Shown piece after piece: positions 21,286 to 31,330 of a stretch of DNA of 64,000 bases. Positions within the stretch are counted from its first letter, which is position 1. Every line of letters begins with the position of its first letter. A program made the translations under genes and the position numbers. Source of the DNA: Oscillospiraceae bacterium (GTDB lineage Bacteria; Bacillota; Clostridia; Oscillospirales; CAG-272); NCBI GenBank assembly GCA_015065285.1, contig SVQP01000001.1:56985-120984 (forward strand), read 5' to 3'. The notes under the pieces are model-generated. The model saw only the letters and a program-made list of their open reading frames with translations. It was not told where the DNA came from and made no database searches.

Positions 21286-22177
21286 GCTCAAAGCCGGACT
21301 GAAAAAGACCAAGGACGCATTGTTCGGCAAGGTCCATGACGTGCTTTCTAATTTCGTCCGCGTGGACGAGGATCTGCTTGATGAGCTGGAAGAGCTTCTG
21401 ATCGAGGCAGACGTCGGCGTGGGTGCGACCGAGGAGATCATTGACGAGCTCCGTGACCGCATCAAGGACGGCAGAATCAAGGAAAAAGAACAGGTTATGG
21501 CAGCTCTGCAAGAGCTCCTGACCGATATGATCGGAGAGGGTGGCACGCTCAACCTCTCCACCACCCCCTCGGTGGTGCTTGTCATCGGTGTCAACGGTGC
21601 GGGCAAAACCACCTCGATCGGTAAGATCTCCAAGCGCCTGAAGGCGCAGGACAAAAAGGTTGTGGTTGCGGCAGCGGATACCTTCCGTGCAGCAGCGATC
21701 GACCAGCTGCAGGTCTGGTGTGACCGTGCAGAGGTGGAAATGGTGCGCCAGAACGAGGGCAGCGACCCCGCAGCTGTGGTGTTCGATGCCATCAACTATG
21801 CCAAGAAAAAGCAGGCTGATGTGCTGATCATTGATACGGCAGGCAGACTGCACAACAAAACCAACCTGATGAACGAGCTTGCCAAGATCAACCGCGTCAT
21901 TGACCGCGAGCTGCCGGGCGCTGCAAGAGAAAACCTCTTGGTGCTGGATGCAACTACCGGACAGAACGCCATCATTCAGGCAAAGGAATTCGGTAAGGCT
22001 GCCAACATTACCGGCTTGACGCTCAATAAGCTGGACGGCACCGCCAAGGGCGGCATCGTGCTCTCTATCAAGAGAGAGCTGGGCATTCCCGTCAAGTTCA
22101 TTGGCGTGGGTGAGAAGATCGACGACATGCAGGAGTTTGTGGCTGCCGACTTTATCAAGGCACTTTTTGAACAGTAA
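21269..22177 (+). CDS. ftsY: Signal recognition particle receptor FtsY
   Basis: [30 protein letters not shown]-like [10 protein letters not shown]. Confidence 0.96.
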   Translation: MAFLDKLKAGLKKTKDALFGKVHDVLSNFVRVDEDLLDELEELLIEADVGVGATEEIIDELRDRIKDGRIKEKEQVMAALQELLTDMIGEGGTLNLSTTPSVVLVIGVNGAGKTTSIGKISKRLKAQDKKVVVAAADTFRAAAIDQLQVWCDRAEVEMVRQNEGSDPAAVVFDAINYAKKKQADVLIIDTAGRLHNKTNLMNELAKINRVIDRELPGAARENLLVLDATTGQNAIIQAKEFGKAANITGLTLNKLDGTAKGGIVLSIKRELGIPVKFIGVGEKIDDMQEFVAADFIKALFEQ

Positions 22178-22181
22178 GAAT

Positions 22182-22784
22182 ATGAAAATCGTACTTGCAT
22201 CACATAATCAAAAGAAGATCAAGGAGCTGCGCGAGATTCTGGCAGGCTATATCCCGGACGTGGAGATCTTGTCTCTGGACGACGTGGGACTGACCGAGGA
22301 GATCGAGGAGAGTGGCACCACGTTTGCCGAGAACGCTTTTATCAAGGCGCACGCGGCTGCTACGAGCGGATATATCGGTGTGGGCGATGACTCGGGACTT
22401 GAGGTCTACGCGCTGGATCGCGCTCCCGGTATTTACAGTGCGCGATACAGCGGTGAGCACGGAGACGATGAGGCGAACAACCGGCTGCTTTTGCACAATC
22501 TTGCAAACAAGCAGGACAGAAGCGGCGCGTTCGTTTGTTGCATTGCCTGCGTGTTTCCCGAGGATCTGACCCGTGGCTACTATTTTGAGGGCAGAACCGA
22601 GGGCGAGATCATCAACGAATACAGAGGAGATGGTGGCTTTGGCTATGATCCGCTCTTCTACTATCCGCCCATGGATAAAACCTATGCCGAGATGACGGCA
22701 GAGCAGAAAAACAGCATCAGCCACAGAGGAAAAGCCATGAAGCTTCTGGTGGATTTCCTGGTGCAACACACAAATAAGGATTGA
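22182..22784 (+). CDS. rdgB: XTP/dITP diphosphatase (RdgB/HAM1 family)
   Basis: MKIVLASHNQKKIKELREIL, DDSGLEVYALDRAPGIYSARY, GDGGFGYDPLF. Confidence 0.94.
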   Translation: MKIVLASHNQKKIKELREILAGYIPDVEILSLDDVGLTEEIEESGTTFAENAFIKAHAAATSGYIGVGDDSGLEVYALDRAPGIYSARYSGEHGDDEANNRLLLHNLANKQDRSGAFVCCIACVFPEDLTRGYYFEGRTEGEIINEYRGDGGFGYDPLFYYPPMDKTYAEMTAEQKNSISHRGKAMKLLVDFLVQHTNKD

Positions 22785-22793
22785 GAGATTACT

Positions 22794-23087
22794 ATGATAA
22801 CATCTAAGCAAAGAGCATATCTTCGCGGCCTTGCCAACGATCTGCCCACCATTATGCAGATCGGCAAGAACGGGCTTGGCGAAAATATGATCAAAACCTT
22901 TTCGGACGCGCTTGACGCCAAGGAGCTGATCAAGCTTGGCGTGCTGGAAAACTGTGAATACACCCCCAGAGAGGCAGCTGATGCGCTTGGCGAGGCGCTG
23001 GGTGCCGAGGTGGTTGGCGTGATCGGCAAAAAGATCATTCTGTACCGCCGCTCCGAAAAAAAGAAGAATCGCATCGAGCTTGTGTAA
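22794..23087 (+). CDS. yhbY: YhbY family CRM-domain RNA-binding protein
   Basis: MITSKQRAYLRGLANDLPTIMQIGKNGL; 97 aa. Confidence 0.92.
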   Translation: MITSKQRAYLRGLANDLPTIMQIGKNGLGENMIKTFSDALDAKELIKLGVLENCEYTPREAADALGEALGAEVVGVIGKKIILYRRSEKKKNRIELV

Positions 23088-23088
23088 C

Positions 23089-23691
23089 ATGCTGCGCATA
23101 GGCATTTACGGCGGTACCTTCTCTCCCGTGCATACAGGGCACGTGCAGGCAGCCAAGGCTTTTATGGAGCAGATGTGGCTGGACGTGCTGTACGTCATTC
23201 CCACGGGCACGACACCCCACAAGCAAATGGACGGTGAGGTCACGGCGGCGCAAAGACTGCGCATGTGCGAGCTGGCATTTGAGGGGATGGAGGGCGTGAT
23301 CGTCAGCGATCTGGAGATACGGCGCGAGGGCAAGAGCTACACGGTGGATACGCTCGAGGCGCTCTTTGGCGAGGACAGACGACTGTTTTTGCTCATGGGC
23401 ACCGATATGATGCTGACACTTGGTGACTGGCGAGAGCCGGAACGCATTTTTGAGCTTTGCTATCCCGTCTATATCCGTCGTGAGAGCGATAAGGCACTGG
23501 ACGAGGAGATCGTGCAAAAGATCGCCTACTATAATCAAAAGTACGGTAAGGTGGTGCGCAGGATCGTATCCGACCCAATCGAGGTTAGCTCCACCGACGT
23601 CAGACGCGCAATCGCGGCAGGGCAGAGCATAGAAGGACTTGTGCCCCGGAGCGTTTCCGCATATATCAAGGAAAACGGACTTTACGTATGA
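23089..23691 (+). CDS. nadD: Nicotinate-nucleotide adenylyltransferase
   Basis: MLRIGIYGGTFSPVHTGH, ISSTDVRRAI-like SSTDVRRAIAAGQSI. Confidence 0.95.
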   Translation: MLRIGIYGGTFSPVHTGHVQAAKAFMEQMWLDVLYVIPTGTTPHKQMDGEVTAAQRLRMCELAFEGMEGVIVSDLEIRREGKSYTVDTLEALFGEDRRLFLLMGTDMMLTLGDWREPERIFELCYPVYIRRESDKALDEEIVQKIAYYNQKYGKVVRRIVSDPIEVSSTDVRRAIAAGQSIEGLVPRSVSAYIKENGLYV

Positions 23692-24326
23692 GAGAGATCA
23701 AAAACCAAGCAATACAGGCGCTCAGAGAGCGCGTCACGGCAGACATGTCGCCAAAGCGCGCGCGGCATACGCTGGCAGTGGAGCAAATGGCTGCAAGACT
23801 GGCAGAGCTGTACTGCCCCGAGAAGGAGCACGTGCTGCGCGTAGCCGCCCTTTTACACGACGTGACCAAGGAATGGTCCACAGAGCAACACGTGGCATTC
23901 CTGCAGGCAAATGGCGCAAGCGTAACTCCCATGGATACGGCTGCGCCCAAAACGCTGCATGCAAGAACGGCTGCGCTGCTGATTCCCGCGCAGTTCGCAG
24001 AGTATGCAGATCCCGAAATCATTTCTGCCGTGCGCTATCACACCACGGGCAGGGAGGGCATGACGCTGTGCGAGCAGATCGTGTATCTTGCCGATTATAT
24101 CGATGATTCGCGCACCTTCCCGGACTGCGTAAAATTGCGCTCCATGTTCTGGGATGCAAGCCCTGCGGACATGAGCGGCGAGCAGAGAAGAGCCCACCTT
24201 GCGCGTGTGCTGATCGCCTCGTTTGACATGACCGTGGCAGGCTTGATTGCGGATAGCGCACCCATCAGCGCAGATACGTTTTGCGCAAGAAATAGCCTGA
24301 TATTGCAATCAAGAGTAGAAAACTAA
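23688..24326 (+). CDS. yqeK: YqeK family HD-domain phosphohydrolase
   Basis: HD motif AALLHDVTKEW, AVRYHTTGREGMT; nadD-yqeK-rsfS order. Confidence 0.92.
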   Translation: MREIKNQAIQALRERVTADMSPKRARHTLAVEQMAARLAELYCPEKEHVLRVAALLHDVTKEWSTEQHVAFLQANGASVTPMDTAAPKTLHARTAALLIPAQFAEYADPEIISAVRYHTTGREGMTLCEQIVYLADYIDDSRTFPDCVKLRSMFWDASPADMSGEQRRAHLARVLIASFDMTVAGLIADSAPISADTFCARNSLILQSRVEN

Positions 24327-24352
24327 ACCAAAGATTGAAAGGATTTTCAAAA

Positions 24353-24724
24353 ATGGAAGAAATCTATACCCCCGAAACCCAAAAGAAGCCTTCGCTGATC
24401 GGTGCTGACCCTTTGCAGCTGGCAGAGGCGATTGCCGAGATCCTGGAAGATACCAGAGCCAAGGATATCAAGATCGTTGAGATCAAGAACAAGACAGATA
24501 TTGCGGACTATTTCGTGCTGGCAAACGGCACCTCCTCCACCCACGTCAAGGCGCTGGCAGGCGAGGTGGAGTTCAAAATGGAAGAGAGAGACGTTAAGGC
24601 AGAGGCTGTTGAGGGCAGAGGCAACAACTCCTGGATCGTGCTGGATTACAGCCACGTGATCGTGCACGTGTTCTCCCGCGAGGCAAGAGAATTCTACGAC
24701 CTGGACAGACTGTACGGCGAATAA
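24353..24724 (+). CDS. rsfS: Ribosomal silencing factor RsfS
   Basis: ADYFVLANGTSSTHVKALAGEVE, WIVLDYSHVIVHVF. Confidence 0.94.
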   Translation: MEEIYTPETQKKPSLIGADPLQLAEAIAEILEDTRAKDIKIVEIKNKTDIADYFVLANGTSSTHVKALAGEVEFKMEERDVKAEAVEGRGNNSWIVLDYSHVIVHVFSREAREFYDLDRLYGE

Positions 24725-24802
24725 AATATCCGAAAAAACGAAACCAAAAGGAAATTTTTCTGTCTTAGTGGATAGAGCCCCCAAAAGAGAGGAGGAACAT
24801 CC

Positions 24803-26377
24803 ATGAAACAAAAGAATATGATGAAGAGTATGACGGCAGGCGCACTGGCTATTTTGCTATGCGTCCTTGCCGTCATGCCTGCTTATGCAGCCTTTGATCC
24901 GCCCATGCCTTGGGCGGGCAGCGTTTCGGGCGGCGTATTCGTAGCGGACGGGCAAAGCGAGCTTGCTATCGAGCAGGCGGAGCTGACGTTTGATATTGCT
25001 GATCTTTTGCAAGAGTCGTATACCGACGCGCAGGAGCTTTTGGCGTACGGGGCGCAGGTGAGAGCCACGTATACCATATATAACCCAACCGATCATGCCG
25101 TGACCGAGCAGCTGGCAACCCCGATGGGCACGTATCCTAACCCTTCCGAAAGCATTCCCGCGGGTACGGATGCAAAGAAATTTACGGTTGCGGTAAACGG
25201 CACGCAGATCACACCGCAGCTGCGTCATACGTTTACCCATGGAACGGGCTATTACGAAAGCGCTTCCAACATGCAAAATCCTGACGTCTATCTGCCCGAT
25301 TTCGGGCTGGCATATCTGTCGGATACGCTGCTTTCCCATCCCATATTCACCCCTGATGCACCCGTATACGTGTATACGTACCGTGTAGAGATGGATGAGA
25401 GCGAAAAGGAAAAAAACTTTGTGATCCGTGCAGAGATCCCGGCAGATGCGCAGAGCTGTGCGCTGTTTATCCCTTGGTACGCGTATGACAGCGCGAGCAC
25501 TCAGGATACGGTTTCCATTTTCCAAACCGCCTATATCAGCGAAGATATTACCATTTGCTCGGTAGGCAAGCCAATGGATGCGATTGAATGGAAAACCGAG
25601 ACAAACAAGAACAAAGAATTCAAGGCAAGCGTCAAGCAGACCTCTCTTACCCAGATGACGCTGTATGAGTACGTGATGCTTGGGTACGACGCGCATAGCG
25701 GCGTGTCCGAGCAGGATTATTTCAACGCATTCCTTGCGTATACCGATAAGTATAAAAGGGAAGATTCCGCTGCATACAACGTAGGCGATCAAAGCCCGCT
25801 GCCCGATTATTACCTGCAGCCGTGGCAGCTGTTTTCGGTCGAGCTTGCACCGGGACAGCGCGCAAGCGTGACGCTCACGGCGCCGCTGTATCCGTCGCTG
25901 TATGACCGCTACGATCCGCCCATCTACATTTACGCCTATGCCATGGCGCACAAGCAAGAATGGAGCGCGTATGGGCAAACGAGTGTGCAGGTGATCACAC
26001 AGCACCATCTGCTGGATCGCGAGCAGCCCATGCCACATAACAGTGAATATACCAAAACCGAGCAAGGATACCACTGGCAGGGAGATGCGGAATTTCCTTA
26101 TCTGGTGTTCTCCACCTGCGAGGTACAAAAGCCATCGGACGGATCAACCTGGGTGGCTGCCATTCTTTTGATCCTGATCATCCTGTTTTTATTCATCGTG
26201 TACGTGCTGCCTTGGGTCATTCTGGCGTTGGTCATCCTGCTGGTGGTATTTTTGATCATCAGAGCAGTGAAAAAGAGAAAGAAGAAAAAGGCAGAGAGGG
26301 AGAATCTCGCACAAGTCGCATCTCAAAAGGAGGAGGAGCATGCAGAAGAGCAAGAAAATCAAGAAAAACAAGAATAA
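24803..26377 (+). CDS. Secreted protein of unknown function with C-terminal TM helix and charged tail (tandem paralog 1)
   Basis: Signal peptide (AILLCVLAVMPAYAA), LTFDIADLL...YNPTDHAVTEQLATPMG, C-terminal TM then KKRKKKKAERE. Confidence 0.75.
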   Translation: MKQKNMMKSMTAGALAILLCVLAVMPAYAAFDPPMPWAGSVSGGVFVADGQSELAIEQAELTFDIADLLQESYTDAQELLAYGAQVRATYTIYNPTDHAVTEQLATPMGTYPNPSESIPAGTDAKKFTVAVNGTQITPQLRHTFTHGTGYYESASNMQNPDVYLPDFGLAYLSDTLLSHPIFTPDAPVYVYTYRVEMDESEKEKNFVIRAEIPADAQSCALFIPWYAYDSASTQDTVSIFQTAYISEDITICSVGKPMDAIEWKTETNKNKEFKASVKQTSLTQMTLYEYVMLGYDAHSGVSEQDYFNAFLAYTDKYKREDSAAYNVGDQSPLPDYYLQPWQLFSVELAPGQRASVTLTAPLYPSLYDRYDPPIYIYAYAMAHKQEWSAYGQTSVQVITQHHLLDREQPMPHNSEYTKTEQGYHWQGDAEFPYLVFSTCEVQKPSDGSTWVAAILLILIILFLFIVYVLPWVILALVILLVVFLIIRAVKKRKKKKAERENLAQVASQKEEEHAEEQENQEKQE

Positions 26378-27914
26378 AATCGTCGCAGCACTCATGCTGA
26401 TTGTGCTGCTTTGCGCAGCACTTGCACTGCCGGTATCCGCCAATTCCGCGCCCAGCTACTGGGAGGGAACCGATACGGTGGGCGCTGTGGTGAGCGAAGG
26501 GGATTGCCCCTTGGTGGTCGAGCATGAAACGCTGACCTTTGATATTGGTGAGTTTCCCGCAAGCTACTATGCGGACATGAAGGATTTCTTGGCGTACAAT
26601 GCAAGCGTTACGGCAGAGTACCGCTTTTATAACCCCACCGATATGACCGTGACGGCAAAGCTGCTGTTCCCGTACGGGCAAACACCCGTATACGGTGATT
26701 ATTTCCACGATGAGAACGGTGAGCCTGATGCTCCCGATCTGTCGGGAAAATACGGTGCGCAAGTCAACGGGCAGAGCGTGCAAACTACGGTGCGCTATGC
26801 ATGGGGGTACCGTTATCAGATGGAAAACGCGCTGGAGTGCGTGGACCGCATCTATGATACTTATTACGAAGAAGGCTTTTTGAAGCGGGATTTGCCCGTG
26901 CACGTGTACACGTATACGGTAGACGGTGTACCGGCAGGAAACAATGCAGCCACTGTGGGCGCGTATTTTGATCATGATGCCAAGCGCACCATGGTTCTGA
27001 TGGAAAACAGCAACGGCGGCAACGTGCATGGCGAGGGCGTCAAGCTTGGCAGATTTGTTCATAACGATCGGCAGGTCGTGCTGTACGTGTTTGGCGAGGA
27101 TATTGGCGAGGTGGAGTGGAAGCTGTACGAAAACGGTGGTATGAAAACCGAAATTGAAGGCAGCGTCACGCTGACCTCTCGCGAAACCGTGACCTTTGAG
27201 CAGATTGCCATGCAAAAGCATGATGCCGCATCGGGTGTGCCCGCACACGATTGGTTCAATGCCATCGTGGCAAACCTGGAAGACAATAAATGGGATGACC
27301 ACGGGATATATATGAACGATATCCGCGAATGGGATATTTCAAACGAGCTTTTGGAGTGCTTTGAATACGAACTGACGCTCGCACCGGGAGAGCGACTGAC
27401 CAACACGGTCACAGCCCCCTTGTTCCCGGCCATAAACGGGGATTACGAGCCCGCAATCTATCACTACGTGTATCTGCTCTCTCCCGCAAGCCGCTGGGCG
27501 GAATTCGGCACGTTGGATGTTTATATCAACACCCCCTTTTACATGGTGGATATCGCGCCCGAGGGCGTGGCGTTTGATGCGTTTGAGAAGACAGATACGG
27601 GCTATGCCGCACATCTGGAGGGATTACCCATCGGAGAGCTGCGCTTTGTGCTGAGCACCGAGCCCGAGCCTGTGCGAGCCATGGGAGAATACTGGGCACT
27701 GTTCTTGCTGCTCATTCTGGCAGCCTTGGGATCTGGACTGATCATCATACTCTGGGCGCTGACTGTGATCATTGCCATCCCGCTCTCCATCCTTTCGGTG
27801 CTTGCAAGAGTGATTTTGTCGGTGCTGGTCAGCGTGGGTAGCATTGCGTTGATCATTTGGCTGGGAACAAGAAGCAAATCGGGCAAGAAAAAGAACGGTA
27901 ATAAAAAAGAATAG
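26340..27914 (+). CDS. Secreted protein of unknown function with C-terminal TM helices (tandem paralog 2)
   Basis: Also 524 aa; shared LTFDIGEFPASYYADMKDFLAYNASVTAEYRFYNPTDMTVTAKLLFPYG; own RBS AGGAGG; start overlaps paralog 1 by 38 bp. Confidence 0.75.
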   Translation: MQKSKKIKKNKNKIVAALMLIVLLCAALALPVSANSAPSYWEGTDTVGAVVSEGDCPLVVEHETLTFDIGEFPASYYADMKDFLAYNASVTAEYRFYNPTDMTVTAKLLFPYGQTPVYGDYFHDENGEPDAPDLSGKYGAQVNGQSVQTTVRYAWGYRYQMENALECVDRIYDTYYEEGFLKRDLPVHVYTYTVDGVPAGNNAATVGAYFDHDAKRTMVLMENSNGGNVHGEGVKLGRFVHNDRQVVLYVFGEDIGEVEWKLYENGGMKTEIEGSVTLTSRETVTFEQIAMQKHDAASGVPAHDWFNAIVANLEDNKWDDHGIYMNDIREWDISNELLECFEYELTLAPGERLTNTVTAPLFPAINGDYEPAIYHYVYLLSPASRWAEFGTLDVYINTPFYMVDIAPEGVAFDAFEKTDTGYAAHLEGLPIGELRFVLSTEPEPVRAMGEYWALFLLLILAALGSGLIIILWALTVIIAIPLSILSVLARVILSVLVSVGSIALIIWLGTRSKSGKKKNGNKKE

Positions 27915-28010
27915 TGCGTAAAGCAGGCAGAGCTGTCAGATTTGACTTGACAGTTCTGCCTGTTTGTGGTAAACTTAGTATGAAAAATTATGACCAAGAA
28001 AGGAACCGAC

Positions 28011-29501
28011 ATGAAAAAGATTACGATTCTTTTGTTGATTGCCGCTATGCTGATGGGCATGCTTGTTGCATGTGTACAGCTGCCCGGAAATCAAAATCAA
28101 GAGACCACGCAAAACAATTTGAATGACTCGACTGTTGAAGAGGACTACTGGGTCAGCCCCGATCTGAACCCCGATGCACTCAGCTTTTCGCTGGAGGGCG
28201 AGGAAGTGGTCATCCTGGCTTATAACAGATACGATATCAGCCCCGAGGAAAACTCTACCGATCCTCTTGAGGACGCTGTTTACAGAAGAGATGACAAGCT
28301 GCAAACCGAGCTTGGAGTCAAGTTCAATAACATTTATCAGCCTGATTTTGAAGCCATTGCTTCCGGCGTCAAGAACGACGTGGCTGCAGGCACGGGTGAA
28401 TATCACCTTGTGTATCAGCACATGATCGATGCTGCGTGCAACCTGGCGCAGAACGATTGCCTGTACGACCTTTCCGAGGTGGAGCACGTAAACTTTGACC
28501 AGATCTGGTGGGACCAGGACTGCAAGAACGGCTTTACCATCGGTGAGCATATGATGATGGCGTGCGGCGACCTTTTGCCCTCCAGTATGCTGATTACCGC
28601 ATCCGTACTGTTCAACAAAAACTTGTTTGACCTGCAAGGCATTGAGTATCCTTACGAGGATGCAAGACAGGGCACGTGGACCATGGATGATATGCTGGAA
28701 ATGACCAAGGATCAGACCCGTGACCTCAACGGTGACGGTAAGGTTCTGTATACGGATGACTTTTACGGCATTACCGCATGGTCGCTGGATGCAGACTTTA
28801 ACTTCTTCTATGGTGCAGGCGCTACCATGTTCACCTATGATGACCAGCATCTGCCCTCGTACGATCCCGATACCGACAGACTGCAGCAGATCTACGAAAA
28901 GGTTTATAAGCTGCTGATCACACAGAATTCCTTCCACGTCATCTATGCGGATTACGCAAAGGACCCCAATATGTACAGCCACACCATCTCCGTGTTCAGA
29001 GACGGTCGCGCACTGTTCTTCCCGACCTACCTGTCCGTCACCTCCTCCTTGCGCGATATGGTGGACGACTACGGTATTCTGCCCCAGCCTAAATATGACG
29101 AAAAGCAGACCGATTATTTGGGCTTTGTGAACGGAAGCGCATCCCTGGTGGTAGTGCCCAGCAGCCTTTCGGACCGTAATCTGGAGCTTGCGGGCTTCAT
29201 GATGGAGGCTCTTGCTTCCTCGTCCTATTACATGACCACCGATACGCTTTACGAGGTGGTTGCAAAGTCCAAGAATGCACGTGACCCCGAGTCGGCTGAA
29301 ATGGTGGATATCATCATCCGTCACAAGGTATTTGATTTCGGTTATTCTCATTTCTCGGGTCAGGATCTGCCTTGCCACAACGTGGTGCAGACCGCGCTGC
29401 AGAGCAATAAGACCTCGATCGTCAGAGATCTGACCACCTCTGCAAGACAAACCAGAATCAAGCTCGGAAAGATTCTGGACGCCTACGGCTACGACGATTG
29501 A
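28011..29501 (+). CDS. Extracellular solute-binding-like lipoprotein (tandem copy 1)
   Basis: Lipobox MLVAC; NKNLFDLQGIEYPYEDARQGTWTMDDMLEMTKD is typical of family 1 SBPs; very similar to the next CDS. Confidence 0.82.
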   Translation: MKKITILLLIAAMLMGMLVACVQLPGNQNQETTQNNLNDSTVEEDYWVSPDLNPDALSFSLEGEEVVILAYNRYDISPEENSTDPLEDAVYRRDDKLQTELGVKFNNIYQPDFEAIASGVKNDVAAGTGEYHLVYQHMIDAACNLAQNDCLYDLSEVEHVNFDQIWWDQDCKNGFTIGEHMMMACGDLLPSSMLITASVLFNKNLFDLQGIEYPYEDARQGTWTMDDMLEMTKDQTRDLNGDGKVLYTDDFYGITAWSLDADFNFFYGAGATMFTYDDQHLPSYDPDTDRLQQIYEKVYKLLITQNSFHVIYADYAKDPNMYSHTISVFRDGRALFFPTYLSVTSSLRDMVDDYGILPQPKYDEKQTDYLGFVNGSASLVVVPSSLSDRNLELAGFMMEALASSSYYMTTDTLYEVVAKSKNARDPESAEMVDIIIRHKVFDFGYSHFSGQDLPCHNVVQTALQSNKTSIVRDLTTSARQTRIKLGKILDAYGYDD

Positions 29502-29590
29502 TCCAAAACATGCGGCTGCGCGGAGCCCAAAGTTTCGCGCAGCCGCTCTCTTATTGTCAAACTGCACAAAAAGCGAGAGGAATTTTTTGC

Positions 29591-29619
29591 TTGACAAGCA
29601 GGGGCTTGTGTGTTAAAAT
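29591..29619 (+). promoter_or_regulatory. Sigma-A type promoter of SBP copy 2
   Basis: TTGACA-N17-TAAAAT. Confidence 0.7.
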
Positions 29620-29662
29620 ATATCTGTCTAATTATAAAATTTTATGAAAGAAGGAAACACTT

Positions 29663-31132
29663 ATGTACAAAAAGCTTTTAGTTATGCTTTTGTGCGGCAT
29701 CATGCTGATCAGTGTGTTTGCGGGTTGTGCCAACAGCGGCTCCGGTGATGATACCACGGGCGGCAATGTTGAAGAGGATACCCAATGGATCAGTGCAGAC
29801 CTTGAAGAGAATGAAAATCTCAAGGACATGCAGATCAACATCCTTTGCAACAGCGCAACCGATATGGCACCTGAGGAAAATAACTCCGCTGACCCCCTTG
29901 AGGATGCTGTTTACAGAAGAGATGACAAGATCGAGAGCTACTACGGCTGCGAGCTCAATGCTTTGGTTGAGGCTGATTACGTTACGCTCGGTAACAAGGT
30001 AAAGAACGACGTTACCTCCGGTACCGGTGACTATCACATCGTATATCAGCACATGGTTAACAGCGCATGCACGCTGGGTATGGGCAACTGCCTGTACAAC
30101 CTGACCGAGCTCAATCACGTCAACTTTGACAATCCCTGGTGGGACCAGGACTGCAAGAACGGCTTTATGATCGGTGACAACATGATGCTGGCGTGCGGCG
30201 ACCTGCTGCCCTCCTCCATGCTGATTACTGCTGCCGTTATGTTCAACAAGAACCTGTTTGACCAGCAGGGCATCGATATGCCTTACGACGACGCAAGAGA
30301 AGGCACTTGGACCCTGGATGACATGCTGACCATTACCAAGGATCAGACCGGCGACCTGAACGGTGACGGTAAGGTTATCTACACCGATGACTTCTACGGT
30401 CTTGTAGGTTGGTCTCTGGACTGTGACTACAACTTCTACTTTGGCGCAGGCTGCACCATGTTCACCCATGATGACGACCACCTGCCCGTATACGAGCCTG
30501 ACGTTGACAGACTGCAGACTGTATACGATAAGATCTATAAGCTGATCGTAACCCAGAACGCCTTCCACGTAACCGTGCCCGAGTATCAGGCAAACAATGC
30601 TATGTACACAGAGCCTAATAACGTATTCAAGCAGGGCAGAGCACTCTTCTATGCAGGCTACCTGTCTGCAGGTACCGGTCTGCGCGAGATGGAGCACGAT
30701 TTCGGCATTCTGCCTCAGCCTAAGTATGATGAGAAGCAGGCAGAGTATCTGAGCTTTGTTAACGGCGCAGCAAGCACTGTTGTCGTTCCCAAGAGCCTGA
30801 GTGAGGCTGACCTGGACGTTGCCGGCTACATGCTGGAGGTTCTGGCATCCACCTCTTACTACATGGTAACCAATACTCTGTATGATAAGGTTGCAAAATC
30901 CAAGAACGCACGTGACCCCGAGTCCGCAGAGATGGTTGACGTAATCATTCGTCACAGAGTATTTGACTTTGGTTATACGCACTTCCACGAGAAGGGTCTG
31001 CCTTGCGCAAGCATTATCCAGACCGCTCTGAACAACTCCAGCCCTTCTATTATCAAGGACATCACCAAGAGTGAAAAGAACACCAAGAAGGCACTCAGAG
31101 ACGTATTGAAGGCTTACGGCTACGAGCCCTAA
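29663..31132 (+). CDS. Extracellular solute-binding-like lipoprotein (tandem copy 2)
   Basis: Lipobox VFAGC; strongly similar to copy 1 along its length. Confidence 0.82.
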   Translation: MYKKLLVMLLCGIMLISVFAGCANSGSGDDTTGGNVEEDTQWISADLEENENLKDMQINILCNSATDMAPEENNSADPLEDAVYRRDDKIESYYGCELNALVEADYVTLGNKVKNDVTSGTGDYHIVYQHMVNSACTLGMGNCLYNLTELNHVNFDNPWWDQDCKNGFMIGDNMMLACGDLLPSSMLITAAVMFNKNLFDQQGIDMPYDDAREGTWTLDDMLTITKDQTGDLNGDGKVIYTDDFYGLVGWSLDCDYNFYFGAGCTMFTHDDDHLPVYEPDVDRLQTVYDKIYKLIVTQNAFHVTVPEYQANNAMYTEPNNVFKQGRALFYAGYLSAGTGLREMEHDFGILPQPKYDEKQAEYLSFVNGAASTVVVPKSLSEADLDVAGYMLEVLASTSYYMVTNTLYDKVAKSKNARDPESAEMVDVIIRHRVFDFGYTHFHEKGLPCASIIQTALNNSSPSIIKDITKSEKNTKKALRDVLKAYGYEP

Positions 31133-31154
31133 GTACATATGACCCGATTTGATT

Positions 31155-31185
31155 GGGGCTATCCGCAAGGATAGCCCCTTTTTTT
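31155..31185 (+). terminator. Intrinsic terminator after SBP copy 2
   Basis: ggggctatcc-gcaa-ggatagcccc-ttttttt. Confidence 0.88.
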
Positions 31186-31269
31186 GATGGAATTTTTATC
31201 TTTTTTGAAAAATTGTGAAACTTTTTCATTTTTTTGGCGTCTATATAGATAGAAGGACCTTGCGCGCTA

Positions 31270-31298
31270 TTTACAAATTGTGAAATATGTGCTATAAT
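31270..31298 (+). promoter_or_regulatory. Sigma-A type promoter of SBP copy 3
   Basis: TTTACA-N17-TATAAT. Confidence 0.75.
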
Positions 31299-31330
31299 TG
31301 GGTCAGAAGCCCCGAAAGGAGGATTTGTAT

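Noticed and set aside
27975-31168. 540-aa and 496-aa minus-strand ORFs opposite the SBP-like genes
   Set aside because: They mirror each other only because the sense genes are paralogs; no independent coding evidence.
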